64,000 bases of DNA from an uncultured Ilyobacter sp. (lineage in GTDB: Bacteria > Fusobacteriota > Fusobacteriia > Fusobacteriales > Fusobacteriaceae), in contig NZ_OY764059.1 in NCBI RefSeq assembly GCF_963668085.1, forward strand, positions 1,860,001 through 1,924,000, given 5' to 3'. The translations under genes were made by a program, and so were the position numbers. The first letter of the stretch is position 1; the number at the start of each line of letters is the position of its first letter. Under the pieces are notes generated by a model that saw only the letters and a list, made by a program, of their open reading frames with translations, was not told where the DNA came from and did no database searches. Shown one piece after another: positions 54,995 to 64,000 of the stretch.

Positions 54995-56161
54995 TTAGAT
55001 CAGCTCCCTTGCTCCGTCCCCTATATCAGCTATATAAAAGTCAGCTCTCAGTCCTATTTTCTTCTTGTATTTTTCCCCTATATTTTTTATAAACTCCTCT
55101 ATATTTTCGTTTTTTACTATACTTACGGTACATCCTCCGAATCCGGCCCCCGTCATTCTAGACCCTATGGTTCCCTCTGTTTCCCAGGCTAACTCAACAA
55201 GTATATCTAGGGCATCTCCTGTCACTTCATAGTCATCTCTGAGAGAGATATGAGATTCATTCATCAGTTCTCCGAATCTTTTTATATCTCCACTTTTTAG
55301 GCTCTCAAATGCCATGAGCGTCCTTTGATTTTCATAGACAGCATGCTTGGCTCTTTTCCTATCAATCTCATTTTCTATAAGGTTTTTGTTGGCTTCAAAC
55401 TCCTCTATACTGATCTCCCCTAGACTTTTCACATCTAGTCTCTTCTGAAGCTGAGACAGTGCCCTCTCACATTCTGTCCTTCTTTCGTTATATTTAGAAT
55501 CTACCAGTTTTCTTTTGCTGTTTGTATTGGCTATCACTATAGATGCATCACCTAATTCTACCGGGGCATATTCATAGTTTAGCGTGTTGCAGTCCAAAAG
55601 TACCGCTTTGGATTTTTTACCCATACCTATTGCAAACTGATCCATTATTCCACAGTTTACACCTACGAATTTATTTTCCGCCTCCTGGCTCATTTTTACC
55701 ATACCTAGCATATCCACATTTAGGTCAAACAAGCTTTTTAACAACACCGAAGTTGCAAGTTCTATAGAGGCTGATGAAGAAAGTCCCGCTCCGTTTGGTA
55801 TCTCTCCCAAGAAAAGTATCTCAAAACCTCTATCTATTTCAAATCCGTGATCTTTAAATATTTTTATTACCCCCTTAGGATAATTTGCCCAGTTATCGGC
55901 TTCGTCATAGCTAAGATTATCGATGTCACACTGTATAATTCCATTTTTTTCAAAGTTTCCCGAGTAAAACTTCACCTTTTTATCATCTCGAAGCCTTGCC
56001 ACTGCATAGGTACCAAAACTCAAGGCACAGGGAAAAACATTTCCTCCATTATAATCAGTATGTTCCCCTATAAGATTAACTCTTCCAGGAGCAAAAAACT
56101 CCCTAGGCTTTACATCACTATTTCCAAAAACTTCCATGAACTTTTTTCTTATATTTTCCAC
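54995..56161 (-). CDS. galK: Galactokinase
   Basis: This 388-residue GHMP kinase phosphorylates alpha-galactose to galactose-1-phosphate. It has the galactokinase signature GRVNLIGEHTDYNGG (about 26-40), the GHMP glycine-rich loop PNGAGLSSSASIELA (about 120-134), and the C-terminal GSRMTGAGFGGCTVS. The start is taken as GTG at 56161 because GGAGG lies five bases before it; an upstream TTG is less likely. It follows the ROK gene by 52 bp. Confidence 0.94.
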   Translation of the reverse strand: MENIRKKFMEVFGNSDVKPREFFAPGRVNLIGEHTDYNGGNVFPCALSFGTYAVARLRDDKKVKFYSGNFEKNGIIQCDIDNLSYDEADNWANYPKGVIKIFKDHGFEIDRGFEILFLGEIPNGAGLSSSASIELATSVLLKSLFDLNVDMLGMVKMSQEAENKFVGVNCGIMDQFAIGMGKKSKAVLLDCNTLNYEYAPVELGDASIVIANTNSKRKLVDSKYNERRTECERALSQLQKRLDVKSLGEISIEEFEANKNLIENEIDRKRAKHAVYENQRTLMAFESLKSGDIKRFGELMNESHISLRDDYEVTGDALDILVELAWETEGTIGSRMTGAGFGGCTVSIVKNENIEEFIKNIGEKYKKKIGLRADFYIADIGDGARELI

Positions 56162-56213
56162 TTTAACCTCCTGCCGTTTTGATTTCAAATATAGATATCT
56201 TTATTTTTAAATT

Positions 56214-57425
56214 TTATATATTTACAATGTGTGCTCCCTTAAATAAATTTTCAAGGATAAGGGTTACTGCCCCTATAGTTGCTGCATCATTTTCTAGTAA
56301 AGAGGGGCTTATGCTTATATCTTTTATTGGATCTATCAGTGCATCTTCCCGTATTAGCCTGATGAGTTCCTTGTAAAATAACTCTCCGCAAAGATTTAGT
56401 TTACCCACAATAACTATCATTCCAGGGTTAAGCAGATTAATAAGGTGTCTCATCCCTAGCGAGAGATAGCCTGCCGTTTCCTCAATGACAGTCCTAGACA
56501 AGACATCTCCACTCTTTGCTCCTAGACATATATCCTCTATCTTTAAATTCTCCCCTTTTCCAGAAAGATATTTTGATTTTTTCCCATCTCTTAATTTGGC
56601 TTTGGCTCTGTTTACAATGGCCCAGTTTGATGCCAGAATTTCAAGACAGCCCTTGCTCCCACACGAGCATCTTTCATCTATGTGGGTGTCTATGGTCAAA
56701 TGTCCGATCTCTCCAGCACTAAAGTTTACCCCTCGATGAAGTTTGCCATCTGTTACTATTCCAGCCCCTATACCATTTTCTATGTTTATAAGCACAAAGT
56801 CATTTTGTCCCTCTGCAACTCCAAACTTCATTTCTCCCAGGGCCATGGCCCTCACATCATTATCTACGAGAACTTTTAACTTGTATTTTTCCTCTATTTT
56901 TTTTGCAAGCTCAAAATTGTCCCAATCGTAATGAGGTGAGAATATTGAGATCCCATTTTCTGAATCCACCATTCCATTCATCGCCACTCCAATGCCAAAA
57001 ACCTTTTCTCTGTCAAGCCCATAAATATTGACATCTATCATGGAAAAAAGTTGATTCATTATGCTTCTTTTATCCATCTTTTGTATAAGCTGTGAATCTT
57101 TTTTCAGAATTTTTAGACTTAGATCAGTCAAGATGATATCTATTTTTTTAGGGGCCATATATATCCCTAAAATATACCCTGCCTGAGAGTTGAGCTTCAA
57201 GAGTATCTGAGGTCTTCCTGCTCCTTTTTCTCTTTTTTCTATTCTCTCTTCCTCGATGAATTTTTTTTCAATTAGTTTTTTAGTCAATTTCGATATACTA
57301 GCAGGAGTCAGTCCCAATTTCTGGGATATCTGTATCCTAGATACCCTTTTTTCAGACCTCACTATCTCTAGTATATTAGATATACTGCTCCCTCTCACAA
57401 GGTAATTATTTTCATTTTTTTTCAT
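56214..57425 (-). CDS. ROK family transcriptional regulator of the galactose operon
   Basis: This 403-residue protein has an N-terminal winged helix (VSRIQISQKLGLTPASISKL, about residues 29-48) fused to a ROK/sugar-kinase-like domain. It has the zinc-binding ROK signature (CSCGSKGCLE, about 254-263) and HLTIDTHID upstream of it. NagC/XylR-type ROK repressors sense a sugar or its phosphate. It heads the gal operon and probably represses it until galactose or a derivative is present. The ATG at 57425 has an AAAGGA site; an upstream TTG is less likely. Confidence 0.85.
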   Translation of the reverse strand: MKKNENNYLVRGSSISNILEIVRSEKRVSRIQISQKLGLTPASISKLTKKLIEKKFIEEERIEKREKGAGRPQILLKLNSQAGYILGIYMAPKKIDIILTDLSLKILKKDSQLIQKMDKRSIMNQLFSMIDVNIYGLDREKVFGIGVAMNGMVDSENGISIFSPHYDWDNFELAKKIEEKYKLKVLVDNDVRAMALGEMKFGVAEGQNDFVLINIENGIGAGIVTDGKLHRGVNFSAGEIGHLTIDTHIDERCSCGSKGCLEILASNWAIVNRAKAKLRDGKKSKYLSGKGENLKIEDICLGAKSGDVLSRTVIEETAGYLSLGMRHLINLLNPGMIVIVGKLNLCGELFYKELIRLIREDALIDPIKDISISPSLLENDAATIGAVTLILENLFKGAHIVNI

Positions 57426-57778
57426 AGGATATCCTTTCAAAGAGATATAAATATAATTATATTAACAAATTCAAAACATAGATTTTAAAATCGATCACCT
57501 TTGACCTAATTATATACACACATTACAGACTTAACAATTAAATCCACCTTGATTTTTACGTTTTTTAAGAGTATTTGTTTCTTCAGGAAATTAATTATTC
57601 TTTTCCCCTGTATATACCTAGCTTACAACAAATTTAATTAATTAACCAAGTTAAATTTTTATACAGTTTTTTATTAAAATTACCTCTTTAACACTTCCAA
57701 GTAATTAACCTGATAAGTGAGAGTCAGATCTTCCTTTTAAAATTCATCCTAATATTTACCCCCTTGATAATTCTGATT
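57426..57778. other. Gap upstream of the ROK gene
   Basis: About 350 bp without a gene. Near 57446-57474 a weak promoter (TTGAAT, 17 bp, TTTATA on the minus strand) could serve the galactose operon. The rest is AT-rich and featureless. Confidence 0.45.
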
Positions 57779-58210
57779 AAATTATTGAATTTCTCCAAAA
57801 GCTGTGTTACTTTCTTTGCTTGCCCAAAGAAAGTAACCAAAGAAAAGGCACCCCTAAAAAATACCTAAAATCACTTCTGAACTAACTTTCTATTGAAATA
57901 TAGTCGGTAAACCTCCTTATTTCAATGAAAGTGGATTTCACAAGATGATTTCTTAACGGTATTTTTTAAAGGGGAATTTAAAATCTTGAATGATTTTTTT
58001 TAAATCTTTTGAAATTTATTTGGCCATTGATAAAATAAGCGTTAAGAATGACTGAGAAAAATCTCTAGAAAAAATCAACTGTCTGAGCGAAGCGAGTTTT
58101 GATTTTTACTTAGATTTCTGAAGGCATTTAGCTTATTTTTCACAGGCCTTGATTTTTGGTTACTTTTCATCAAGGAAAAGTAACGGAACTTTGGATAAAT
58201 TCAGTAATTT
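57779..58210. repeat. MITE-like dispersed repeat, copy C (full length)
   Basis: This 432-bp element is bounded by AAATTATTGAATTT (57779-57792) and, inverted, AAATTCAGTAATTT (58197-58210). The terminal repeats match at 13 of 14 positions. It contains the hairpin GTTACTTTCTTTG/CAAAGAAAGTAAC (57806-57818, 57825-57837) near the left end and GTTACTTTTC/GAAAAGTAAC (58159-58168, 58175-58184) near the right end. It matches copy B in its left and middle parts and copy A at its right end. No transposase is encoded, so mobility would depend on an enzyme elsewhere. Confidence 0.87.
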
Positions 58211-58220
58211 TTCATAATAT

Positions 58221-58252
58221 TTTCAAAAAAAAAGCCGACCGAAGTCAGCTTT
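58221..58252 (-). terminator. Terminator of hcp
   Basis: AAAGC(C)GAC/GTC(A)GCTTT (58231-58252) followed on the minus strand by a long T-run, just after the hcp stop. Confidence 0.8.
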
Positions 58253-58255
58253 CAT

Positions 58256-59929
58256 TTATTGTTTTAATCCAAAAATCTTCATATCCTCGTCTACTGTCTT
58301 TATTCCAGCTATTCCAAAATTATCCACCAGTACCTTGGCTACATTGGGAGACAAAAAGGCCGGAAGAGTAGGTCCCAAATGAATATTTTTAACTCCTAGA
58401 TGAAGAAGTGCCAACAGTACGATTACTGCCTTTTGCTCATACCAGGCTATATTATAAACTATAGGAAGTTTATTTATATCATCTAGTCCAAAGGCCTCCT
58501 GGAGTTTCATAGCTATCACTGCAAGGGAATAGGAATCGTTGCACTGTCCAGCGTCTAATACCCTCGGAATTCCACCAATATCTCCGAGATCAAGTTTATT
58601 GTATCTATATTTGGCGCAACCAGCTGTAAGAATTACAGTATCTTTCGGAAGAGCCTCAGCAAACTTTGTATAGTACTCTCTGCTTGCCATTCTTCCGTCA
58701 CATCCTGCCATGACTACAAATCTCTTTATTGCTCCTGATTTCACAGCCTCTACTACCTTATCAGCAAGAGCCATCACCTGGCTGTGGGCAAATCCACCAA
58801 CAATTTCACCATCTTCTATCTGCACAGGGGGGTCACATTTTTTGGCATGCTCGATAATCTCACTAAAATTTTTCCAACCATTTTCGTCATCCATTATATG
58901 CCTTGCTCCCTCTATACCTGCTGAGTTTGTGGTATAGATCATCCCTATTGCTTTTTCGATATCTTTTCTAGGTGGAACTATGCAGTTACTTGTAAATAAT
59001 ATCGGTCCGTTGAAAGATGGAAACTCCTCTAGCTGTTTCCACCATGATCCACCATAATTCCCAACAAAATGATCATACTTTTTAAATGCTGGATAATAGT
59101 GACCTGGAAGCATCTCTCCATGGGTATACACATCCACTCCAGAGTCCTTAGTCTGCTCCAAAAGCATCTCTAGGTCTTTTAAGTCATGCCCCGAAATAAG
59201 TATTCCTGGTTTATTCCGTGTCCCTAGAGAAACCTTTGTGATTTCAGGATTTCCATAGGTCGAAGTATTGGCCTCATCTAATAAAGCCATTGCAGCGACT
59301 CCCATCTCACCAGTTTCTAGGGTTAGTTTCACAAGGTCATCAATTGTCAGACTGTCATCCTCTGTTGCCAAAAGAGCTTTTTCTATAAAGGCAAATATCT
59401 CCTCTTTTTCTTTGCCTAGTCTGTAGGCGTGCTCTGTATAGGCAGCTATACCTTTAAGGCCATAAACAATAAGTTCTCTCAGACTTCTGATATCTTCGTT
59501 CTCTGTTCTCAAAACCCCTATTGTTTCTGCAAACTCGAGCACTTCCCTATCTTGATCGTGGTACTCATATTCCCATTTACCAAGGATACTTTCCTCATAT
59601 TTTTTATCCACTTCTATATTTTTATCCAAAAGCTCCTCATGCAGCTCATCTCTCAGTTCACAGCCTACACCTATTGTCCTAAATATTTCTTCATCATCAA
59701 AATTAGAATTGGTTATAGTGGTAAAAAGTGCATCTAAGAGATAATAGTTTACCTTGTCGTAACTTACCCCTATCTTTCTAAGCTGTGAGCTGTATGCAGC
59801 TACACCCTTAGTTGCATAAATAAGAAGGTCCTGAAGTTTTGCAGTTTTTTCTTTTTTACCACACACACCTCGGACAGTACACCCTGTACCCTTAGCAGTT
59901 TCCTCACACTGATAACAAAACATCGACAT
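58256..59929 (-). CDS. hcp: Hybrid cluster protein (hydroxylamine reductase)
   Basis: This 557-residue anaerobic metalloprotein carries a 4Fe-4S cluster and a hybrid 4Fe-2S-2O cluster. It reduces hydroxylamine or nitric oxide in vitro and handles nitrosative stress. The N-terminal cluster ligands are visible in [14 protein letters not shown] and [10 protein letters not shown]. Later hybrid-cluster ligands are in [29 protein letters not shown] and similar motifs. The ATG at 59929 with an AGGAGG site is chosen over an in-frame upstream start at 59986. It is divergent from the TetR gene. Confidence 0.94.
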   Translation of the reverse strand: MSMFCYQCEETAKGTGCTVRGVCGKKEKTAKLQDLLIYATKGVAAYSSQLRKIGVSYDKVNYYLLDALFTTITNSNFDDEEIFRTIGVGCELRDELHEELLDKNIEVDKKYEESILGKWEYEYHDQDREVLEFAETIGVLRTENEDIRSLRELIVYGLKGIAAYTEHAYRLGKEKEEIFAFIEKALLATEDDSLTIDDLVKLTLETGEMGVAAMALLDEANTSTYGNPEITKVSLGTRNKPGILISGHDLKDLEMLLEQTKDSGVDVYTHGEMLPGHYYPAFKKYDHFVGNYGGSWWKQLEEFPSFNGPILFTSNCIVPPRKDIEKAIGMIYTTNSAGIEGARHIMDDENGWKNFSEIIEHAKKCDPPVQIEDGEIVGGFAHSQVMALADKVVEAVKSGAIKRFVVMAGCDGRMASREYYTKFAEALPKDTVILTAGCAKYRYNKLDLGDIGGIPRVLDAGQCNDSYSLAVIAMKLQEAFGLDDINKLPIVYNIAWYEQKAVIVLLALLHLGVKNIHLGPTLPAFLSPNVAKVLVDNFGIAGIKTVDEDMKIFGLKQ

Positions 59930-60080
59930 ATTATTTACCTCCTTTGTTATTCTGTAAAAGCCTACAATTTTACTAAAACCATACAAAAGCCACTATTAAA
60001 TTTATTCATCGCCACATCTTTTTTTCCTCTATAATTTTATTAGACCACAGATTATTTGACAAAAAACTCTCTATAACTTA

Positions 60081-60110
60081 ATATGAGTATATCAATACTG
60101 ATATTCATAA
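60081..60110. promoter_or_regulatory. Possible TetR operator
   Basis: Imperfect inverted repeat ATGAGTAT-ATCA-ATACTGAT with a perfect AGTAT/ATACT core (60086-60099), just upstream of tetR and shared with the hcp upstream region. Confidence 0.5.
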
Positions 60111-60124
60111 AAAGGAAGGTGTCT

Positions 60125-60700
60125 ATGCCTAAAATAATAAAAAATTTAAAAGAAAAAATACTTATAAGTGCTATGGAGTTGTTTAATGATTTTAAGTATA
60201 AAGATGTAACTATGAGTGGAATAGCTAAAAAAACAGGAATTGCAGTTGGCACTCTGTACAATTATTATCCAAATAAAAAAGAGCTTTTTGTGGATGTTTT
60301 CAAAATGAGCTGGGAAGAAACCTTTATAAAATTGGATGCTATCATGAGCAAAAATATCACATTTAGAGAAAAACTCGACAAATTTATCGAAGTTTTATAT
60401 GTAGAGACAGCCAACAGAAAGGGCCTAGGAGGAGAACTCCTAAAAGTTGACGCCTTTAAACTAACATCTACCGACAGCTCAAACGGTGCCTTTGGAATAA
60501 GAAAAAAAATTTATGAGAGAATGGAAAATATAATAGAGGATATAAAAAAAGAAGAAGGCCTTCCTACAAATACCCAATATGAATTAAGATTTAAAAAAAA
60601 TATTTTTGATTATATCCTTGCCATTATAAAAGCTTTTCCAAACGAAAAAGAAATCAATATAGAATATTTAAAACATCTGATAAATTCTGCTTTAATATAA
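60125..60700 (+). CDS. TetR/AcrR family transcriptional regulator
   Basis: This 191-residue repressor has an N-terminal helix-turn-helix (ILISAMELFNDFKYKDVTMSG, then IAKKTGIAVGTLYNYYPNKKELF) and a variable ligand-binding C-terminal domain. The ATG at 60125 is preceded by AAGGAAGG. The gene is divergent from hcp and in line with the MATE exporter 510 bp downstream. Two TetR-type palindromes overlap that promoter, so the exporter is its likely target, with a candidate operator also upstream of itself. Confidence 0.9.
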   Translation: MPKIIKNLKEKILISAMELFNDFKYKDVTMSGIAKKTGIAVGTLYNYYPNKKELFVDVFKMSWEETFIKLDAIMSKNITFREKLDKFIEVLYVETANRKGLGGELLKVDAFKLTSTDSSNGAFGIRKKIYERMENIIEDIKKEEGLPTNTQYELRFKKNIFDYILAIIKAFPNEKEINIEYLKHLINSALI

Positions 60701-60802
60701 AAGCCCAAATAATAATTAAATTTTTAATAAAATTTATTGATAAAATCTTAAAAAGAATATTTAAACTAAGTTGCCTTTTTTAGATTAAATCATTAATTTT
60801 AT

Positions 60803-60930
60803 AAGGATTCGTTACTTTTCTCTTTGTCCTTTGTGGCCAAAAGATTTTAGCCTTATCCATATTAATTTTTATATTTTTTATCGATTTTCATTGATGACAA
60901 AATCTTTTGACTCTGATATTTTTATAAAAT
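60803..60930. repeat. Fragment related to the MITE-like repeat
   Basis: Bases from CTCTTTGTCC to GACTCTGATA resemble 43386-43490 in copy B (for example CAAAATCTTTTGACT versus CAAAATCCTTTGACT). No terminal inverted repeats are seen, so this is a partial or decayed copy. Confidence 0.5.
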
Positions 60931-60944
60931 AAATATTTAGACTA

Positions 60945-60975
60945 GCGGCTATCTCTTTAAGATAGCTGTTTTTTT
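60945..60975 (+). terminator. Terminator upstream of the MATE promoter
   Basis: GCTATCT (60948-60954) and AGATAGC (60960-60966) with a T-run at 60969-60975. It would end tetR transcription, about 250 bp after the gene. Confidence 0.7.
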
Positions 60976-61061
60976 ATTTGAAGTCACAAATAACACAGCT
61001 TTTTCAACATATATGGTTTAAATGGATAATAGAAAAGAAATTAAAAATTTAAATATATCCA

Positions 61062-61090
61062 TTGACAAATAAAGAAAGTTAATTTATAAT
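61062..61090 (+). promoter_or_regulatory. Strong promoter of the MATE gene
   Basis: TTGACA (61062-61067), a 17-bp spacer and TATAAT (61085-61090): both hexamers match consensus. Confidence 0.9.
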
Positions 61091-61148
61091 GAATGTATAT
61101 TCATAAAGAAGTAAGAGGAAGACGTCTTAAATGAATATCCATTCATTT
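61089..61148. promoter_or_regulatory. Two TetR-type operators
   Basis: Site 1 is ATGAAT-GTAT-ATTCAT (61089-61104), overlapping the -10 box. Site 2 is AAATGAAT-ATCC-ATTCATTT (61129-61148), in the leader. Both share the ATGAAT half-site with 4-bp spacing, typical of TetR dimers. Bound repressor would block initiation. Confidence 0.75.
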
Positions 61149-61210
61149 AGGGATGTTGCAGTCATTTAAAGTGAAAATTAATCTTAACCAAGATCTGGTG
61201 GAGGTGATGA

Positions 61211-62611
61211 ATGAGTCACAATAATAAAGTCGAAAAAACAAAAATGATGGGTGAAGGGGATATCTCAAAGGTTCTGACAAAAATGTCTGTACCTGGAATA
61301 ATTGCCATGCTCATAAATGCCATTTACAATATAGTGGATTCTATGTTTATAGGAATGCTTGGAAATACAGAAGCCATGGGAGCTACCTCTGTAATATTTC
61401 CTCTGTTTATGCTTATCGCTGCCCTAGGTCAGATGTTTGGTGTAGGAGCAGGGTCTTATATAGCCAGACTTTTAGGAGCAGGAAATAAAAAGCAGGCAGA
61501 AAAAGTCGTTTCCACTACTTTTTATACAACTATCATTATGAGTATCTTATTCACAGTGTCAGTACTAACCCTTATAAACCCAACTCTAAGAATACTTGGC
61601 GCAACAGATACAATCATGCCCTATGCTTTAACTTATGGAAAGATTCTTGTAACAGGAGCTATTTTTACAATTATCAATATGACTCTAAACAATACCATAA
61701 GAGCCGAAGGCAATGCTAAGTATAGTATGATAGCAATCTCCCTAGGAGCAATCTTAAATGTTATACTCGATCCACTTTTCATGTTCGGATTCAATATGGG
61801 AATAAAGGGAGCAGCTATAGCAACTGTAATATCTACATCTATTTCATCAATATATCTTTTAAGATATTATTTTTCAGGAAAAAGCTTTATAAAAATAACC
61901 AGAGAGAAATTCACTCCGAAACTTTCATTATATTCAGAGATAATGAAGGTGGGAGGTGCTACATTTGCCAGGCAGGCTTTAGCCAGTTTGTCTCTCGGAA
62001 TTTTAAATTCAAAGGCAGCTTTTTACGGAGATTCCACAGTTGCTGCCATGGGGATATCTACTAGGGTTACAAGTGCAGTTCTCTATATCGTCATCGGATA
62101 CAATCAAGGATTTATGCCAATTGCAGCTTATAATTACGGGGCAGAGAAATATGACCGTTTAAAATCTGCAATAAGAATATCCCTTATTAGACTGACAGTA
62201 TTTTGCACCTTTGCTACTTTTATATTCATGTTTTTTACAGAAGATATATTGAGACTTTTCAGCAGTGACCCTGAGGTTATAGAAAGAGGTAAGGCAACCT
62301 TAAGAGCAATGAGTATTTTGATCCCTACTCTGGGGTTTCAGCAGATATATGCTGTACTATATCAAGCACTTGGCAAGAGTGTGGGAGCCTTGGTACTTTC
62401 AAGTGCCAGACAAGGTACATTTTTAATACTTGCACTTATGATTTTACCTTCACTTTTAAATTTTAGAGGCTTAATCTACTCACAGGCATCTGCAGATATT
62501 TTTACCGTTATAACTACATTGATATTTGCCATAAAAATATCAAAAGAAATTAAAGACAAAGAAGACATTTATAAACCAAGTAATAATTTAGTTTTAGAAT
62601 CCAACGGTTAA
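61211..62611 (+). CDS. MATE family multidrug exporter
   Basis: This 466-residue protein of about 12 membrane helices exports cationic drugs, probably driven by Na+ or H+. The N-terminal SVPGIIAMLINAIYNIVDSM is the family's first helix, and the repeated layout of two six-helix bundles is clear, with the second starting at MKVGGATFARQALASLSLG. The GGTGGAGGTGATGA site sets the ATG at 61211. It is controlled by the strong promoter and two operators immediately upstream, and the TetR gene is the evident regulator. Confidence 0.92.
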   Translation: MSHNNKVEKTKMMGEGDISKVLTKMSVPGIIAMLINAIYNIVDSMFIGMLGNTEAMGATSVIFPLFMLIAALGQMFGVGAGSYIARLLGAGNKKQAEKVVSTTFYTTIIMSILFTVSVLTLINPTLRILGATDTIMPYALTYGKILVTGAIFTIINMTLNNTIRAEGNAKYSMIAISLGAILNVILDPLFMFGFNMGIKGAAIATVISTSISSIYLLRYYFSGKSFIKITREKFTPKLSLYSEIMKVGGATFARQALASLSLGILNSKAAFYGDSTVAAMGISTRVTSAVLYIVIGYNQGFMPIAAYNYGAEKYDRLKSAIRISLIRLTVFCTFATFIFMFFTEDILRLFSSDPEVIERGKATLRAMSILIPTLGFQQIYAVLYQALGKSVGALVLSSARQGTFLILALMILPSLLNFRGLIYSQASADIFTVITTLIFAIKISKEIKDKEDIYKPSNNLVLESNG

Positions 62612-62991
62612 ATTAAAATCTATAGAAAAATATCTTTCTAGAAAAGATAAAGTTCAGCTTTATTATGCCCTATAAAGATATTGTATAAATATGAGATTTA
62701 TAGTAAAATTTGCTAATATTTTTAAACAAATAGAATATTTCAAGTAAAGGGCATCTTTCTAGAAAAGATAAAGTCTAGCTTTATTATACCCTAAGAAGAT
62801 ATAAAGTCGTTTTACTTTCATTGAATTTCAAATGGGAGTATTGCGACTTTTTTTATTTAAAAATTTTATAAATCCGGGACTATTTCTACCAATTCATAAT
62901 TCTATTCCTTTCTAGGCTCATCAATCCTGACTTAGTCCTTAAAATAAAATAGGTCATTTTTAACTATTATTAAAAATTGGAGGGGATCAAA
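62612..62991. other. Gap with two copies of a 48-bp direct repeat
   Basis: Copies at 62633-62680 and 62754-62801 (starting TCTTTCTAGAAAAGATAAAG) agree at about 44 of 48 bases, 121 bp apart. Each can form the small hairpins TCTTTCTAGAAAAGA and AAAGTTCAGCTTT. A terminator follows at 62803-62854. Confidence 0.7.
62803..62854 (+). terminator. Terminator-like hairpin after the repeats
   Basis: AAAGTCG (62803-62809) and CGACTTT (62844-62850) followed by Ts, with a further inner palindrome TTGAATTTCAA. Confidence 0.6.
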
Positions 62992-64000
62992 ATGGAAAAA
63001 GAGAGAAATAATAAACCAACATTAAAAGAAGCGGTTTTAGGCTTTATCATAACAATGGGAGTTATCGTATTAGGTTTGAGAATGAAGGCAGGAATGGAGA
63101 TGCCTTTGATGCTAGGAGCAATTACAGCTGCAATGGTGTCACTTTATCTGGGAAATAAGTGGAATGATATCCAGGACAGTATAGTTGATGGTATAGCCAA
63201 TACTGCAGTTACTAACATAATCCTTATCTTCTCAGGTATCTTGGTAGGAGTTTGGATTTTAGGAGGGGCTGTCCCAACTCTCATTTATTACGGTATTCAA
63301 CTTATATCACCGAAATTTTTTCTTCCAATCACATTTTTACTGGCATGCCTAACCTCTGTTGCCACAGGAACATCTTTTGGAACAATAGCTACCATAGGTG
63401 TAGGTTCTTTGGGAATAGGAACAGGACTTGGTATTCCAACTGCAATGACTATAGGAGCTGTTGTTTCAGGATCATTTTTCGGAGATAAAATGTCACCTAT
63501 ATCTGACACTACAAATATAGCTCCGGCAATGGCAGGAGGAGATCTATTTGAACACATCGGTTCTATGCTTTGGACAACTATTCCAGCAGCAATAGTCGCG
63601 GCAGTTGCCTATACTTTCCTAGGATTAAAGCATTCCGGTGGAAATATCGACTATGAACTGATAAATCAAATTTCAGCAACACTGGATAATAATTTTAACA
63701 TTTCATTATTAACTTTACTTCCTTTTGTTCTGTTGCTTATTTTATCCATAAAAAAAGTTCCAGGTATAATCACCTTAGCAGTAGTATCTGCCTTTAGTTA
63801 TCTCTGTGCTATATTTACTCAAGGAGTAACATTTAGAGAACTTATGAAAGCTTCAGTTTCAGGATACAAATCACAGACAGGTATGGAACTTATCGACAAG
63901 ATACTCTCTAGAGGAGGTATCTCTATGCTGATGGGAGTTATAGTTCTTATCATAATATCCACATCAATCGGAGGTATACTCGAAAGATCTAAAATACTTC
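62992..64000 (+). CDS. nhaC: NhaC family Na+/H+ antiporter (3' end outside window)
   Basis: The frame is open from the ATG at 62992 to the window edge (336 codons). It encodes about nine hydrophobic helices with the NhaC signature region TSVATGTSFGTIATIGVG, then GIPTAMTIGAVVSGSFFGDKMS and PISDTTNIAPA. It exports Na+ in exchange for protons. In a cell that makes and uses a Na+ gradient through its decarboxylase, an antiporter helps balance Na+ and pH. A TTGGAGGGG site precedes the ATG. The C-terminal end is not seen. Confidence 0.92.
   Translation, partial: MEKERNNKPTLKEAVLGFIITMGVIVLGLRMKAGMEMPLMLGAITAAMVSLYLGNKWNDIQDSIVDGIANTAVTNIILIFSGILVGVWILGGAVPTLIYYGIQLISPKFFLPITFLLACLTSVATGTSFGTIATIGVGSLGIGTGLGIPTAMTIGAVVSGSFFGDKMSPISDTTNIAPAMAGGDLFEHIGSMLWTTIPAAIVAAVAYTFLGLKHSGGNIDYELINQISATLDNNFNISLLTLLPFVLLLILSIKKVPGIITLAVVSAFSYLCAIFTQGVTFRELMKASVSGYKSQTGMELIDKILSRGGISMLMGVIVLIIISTSIGGILERSKIL

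Overview
The window is AT-rich DNA from an anaerobic, fermentative bacterium. Several things point to a Fusobacteriota member of the Propionigenium/Ilyobacter type: a biotin-dependent, Na+-pumping decarboxylase with a complete malonate decarboxylase operon, a hybrid-cluster protein, an NhaC-type antiporter, an hrcA-grpE-dnaK operon under CIRCE, and very low GC. The lineage is an inference from gene content, not from an rRNA, and no rRNA or tRNA gene was seen. A tmRNA gene is present.

Region 1 (1-14.5 kb) is a patchwork. It holds a nitroreductase divergent from a MarR regulator with three strong palindromic operators, a LysM lipoprotein built of 29-residue repeats, an ACT/UPF0210 pair, a dead MFS transporter, a SAM-I riboswitch driving metY, an RdgB/HAM1-like pyrophosphatase, a ridA/PLP-lyase pair, a cyclase-family hydrolase, a DUF1643 protein, a diguanylate cyclase bracketed by direct repeats, and a phage-type ribbon-helix-helix/KilAC antirepressor pair with no phage around it.

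Region 2 (14.6-26 kb, minus strand) is the centrepiece, an apparently complete system for growth on malonate. In transcription order it holds the transporter madL-madM, a biotin carrier, a HutP-like RNA-binding regulator, the malonyl transferase mdcA, a fused ACP/carboxyltransferase-beta gene (mdcC-mdcD), mdcE, the ACP-SH:acetate ligase madH, the prosthetic-group genes mdcG and mdcB, and an oadG/biotin-carrier/oadB membrane decarboxylase module. Malonyl is loaded onto the ACP arm, its carboxyl group passes to biotin, and decarboxylation of carboxybiotin in the membrane exports Na+. A strong promoter, a leader with a textbook intrinsic terminator ahead of madL, and a structured 321-bp gap right after the HutP-like gene suggest control by transcription antitermination. 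This is the best candidate for an undescribed regulatory system.

Region 3 (26-35 kb) holds a FUSC-like membrane protein, then padR divergent from an OFA-type MFS transporter, an old-yellow-enzyme/enoate-reductase-like flavoprotein and an exported metallo-beta-lactamase-fold hydrolase. A 16-bp perfect dyad overlaps the -35 box between padR and the transporter. The tmRNA gene (ssrA), with a decayed marR fragment beyond its 3' end, a DUF2141 protein and a PTS EIIC-like protein follow.

Region 4 (35-49 kb, minus strand) is housekeeping: smpB, rnr, yqeK, a GerMN-like protein, an AMIN/Amidase_3 amidase, yajC, dnaJ, ogt, a GNAT enzyme, hrcA-grpE-dnaK and a GAF-GGDEF protein. Region 5 (49-57 kb) is a Leloir galactose operon (ROK regulator, galK, galM, galE, galT, GH42 beta-galactosidase). 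Region 6 (58-64 kb) has hcp, a TetR regulator, a MATE exporter with two TetR-type operators, and the start of an nhaC gene that runs off the window.

A MITE-like dispersed repeat with about 14-bp terminal inverted repeats occurs twice in full (43047-43505, 57779-58210), once cut by the window edge (1-73), and perhaps once as a fragment near 60.8 kb.
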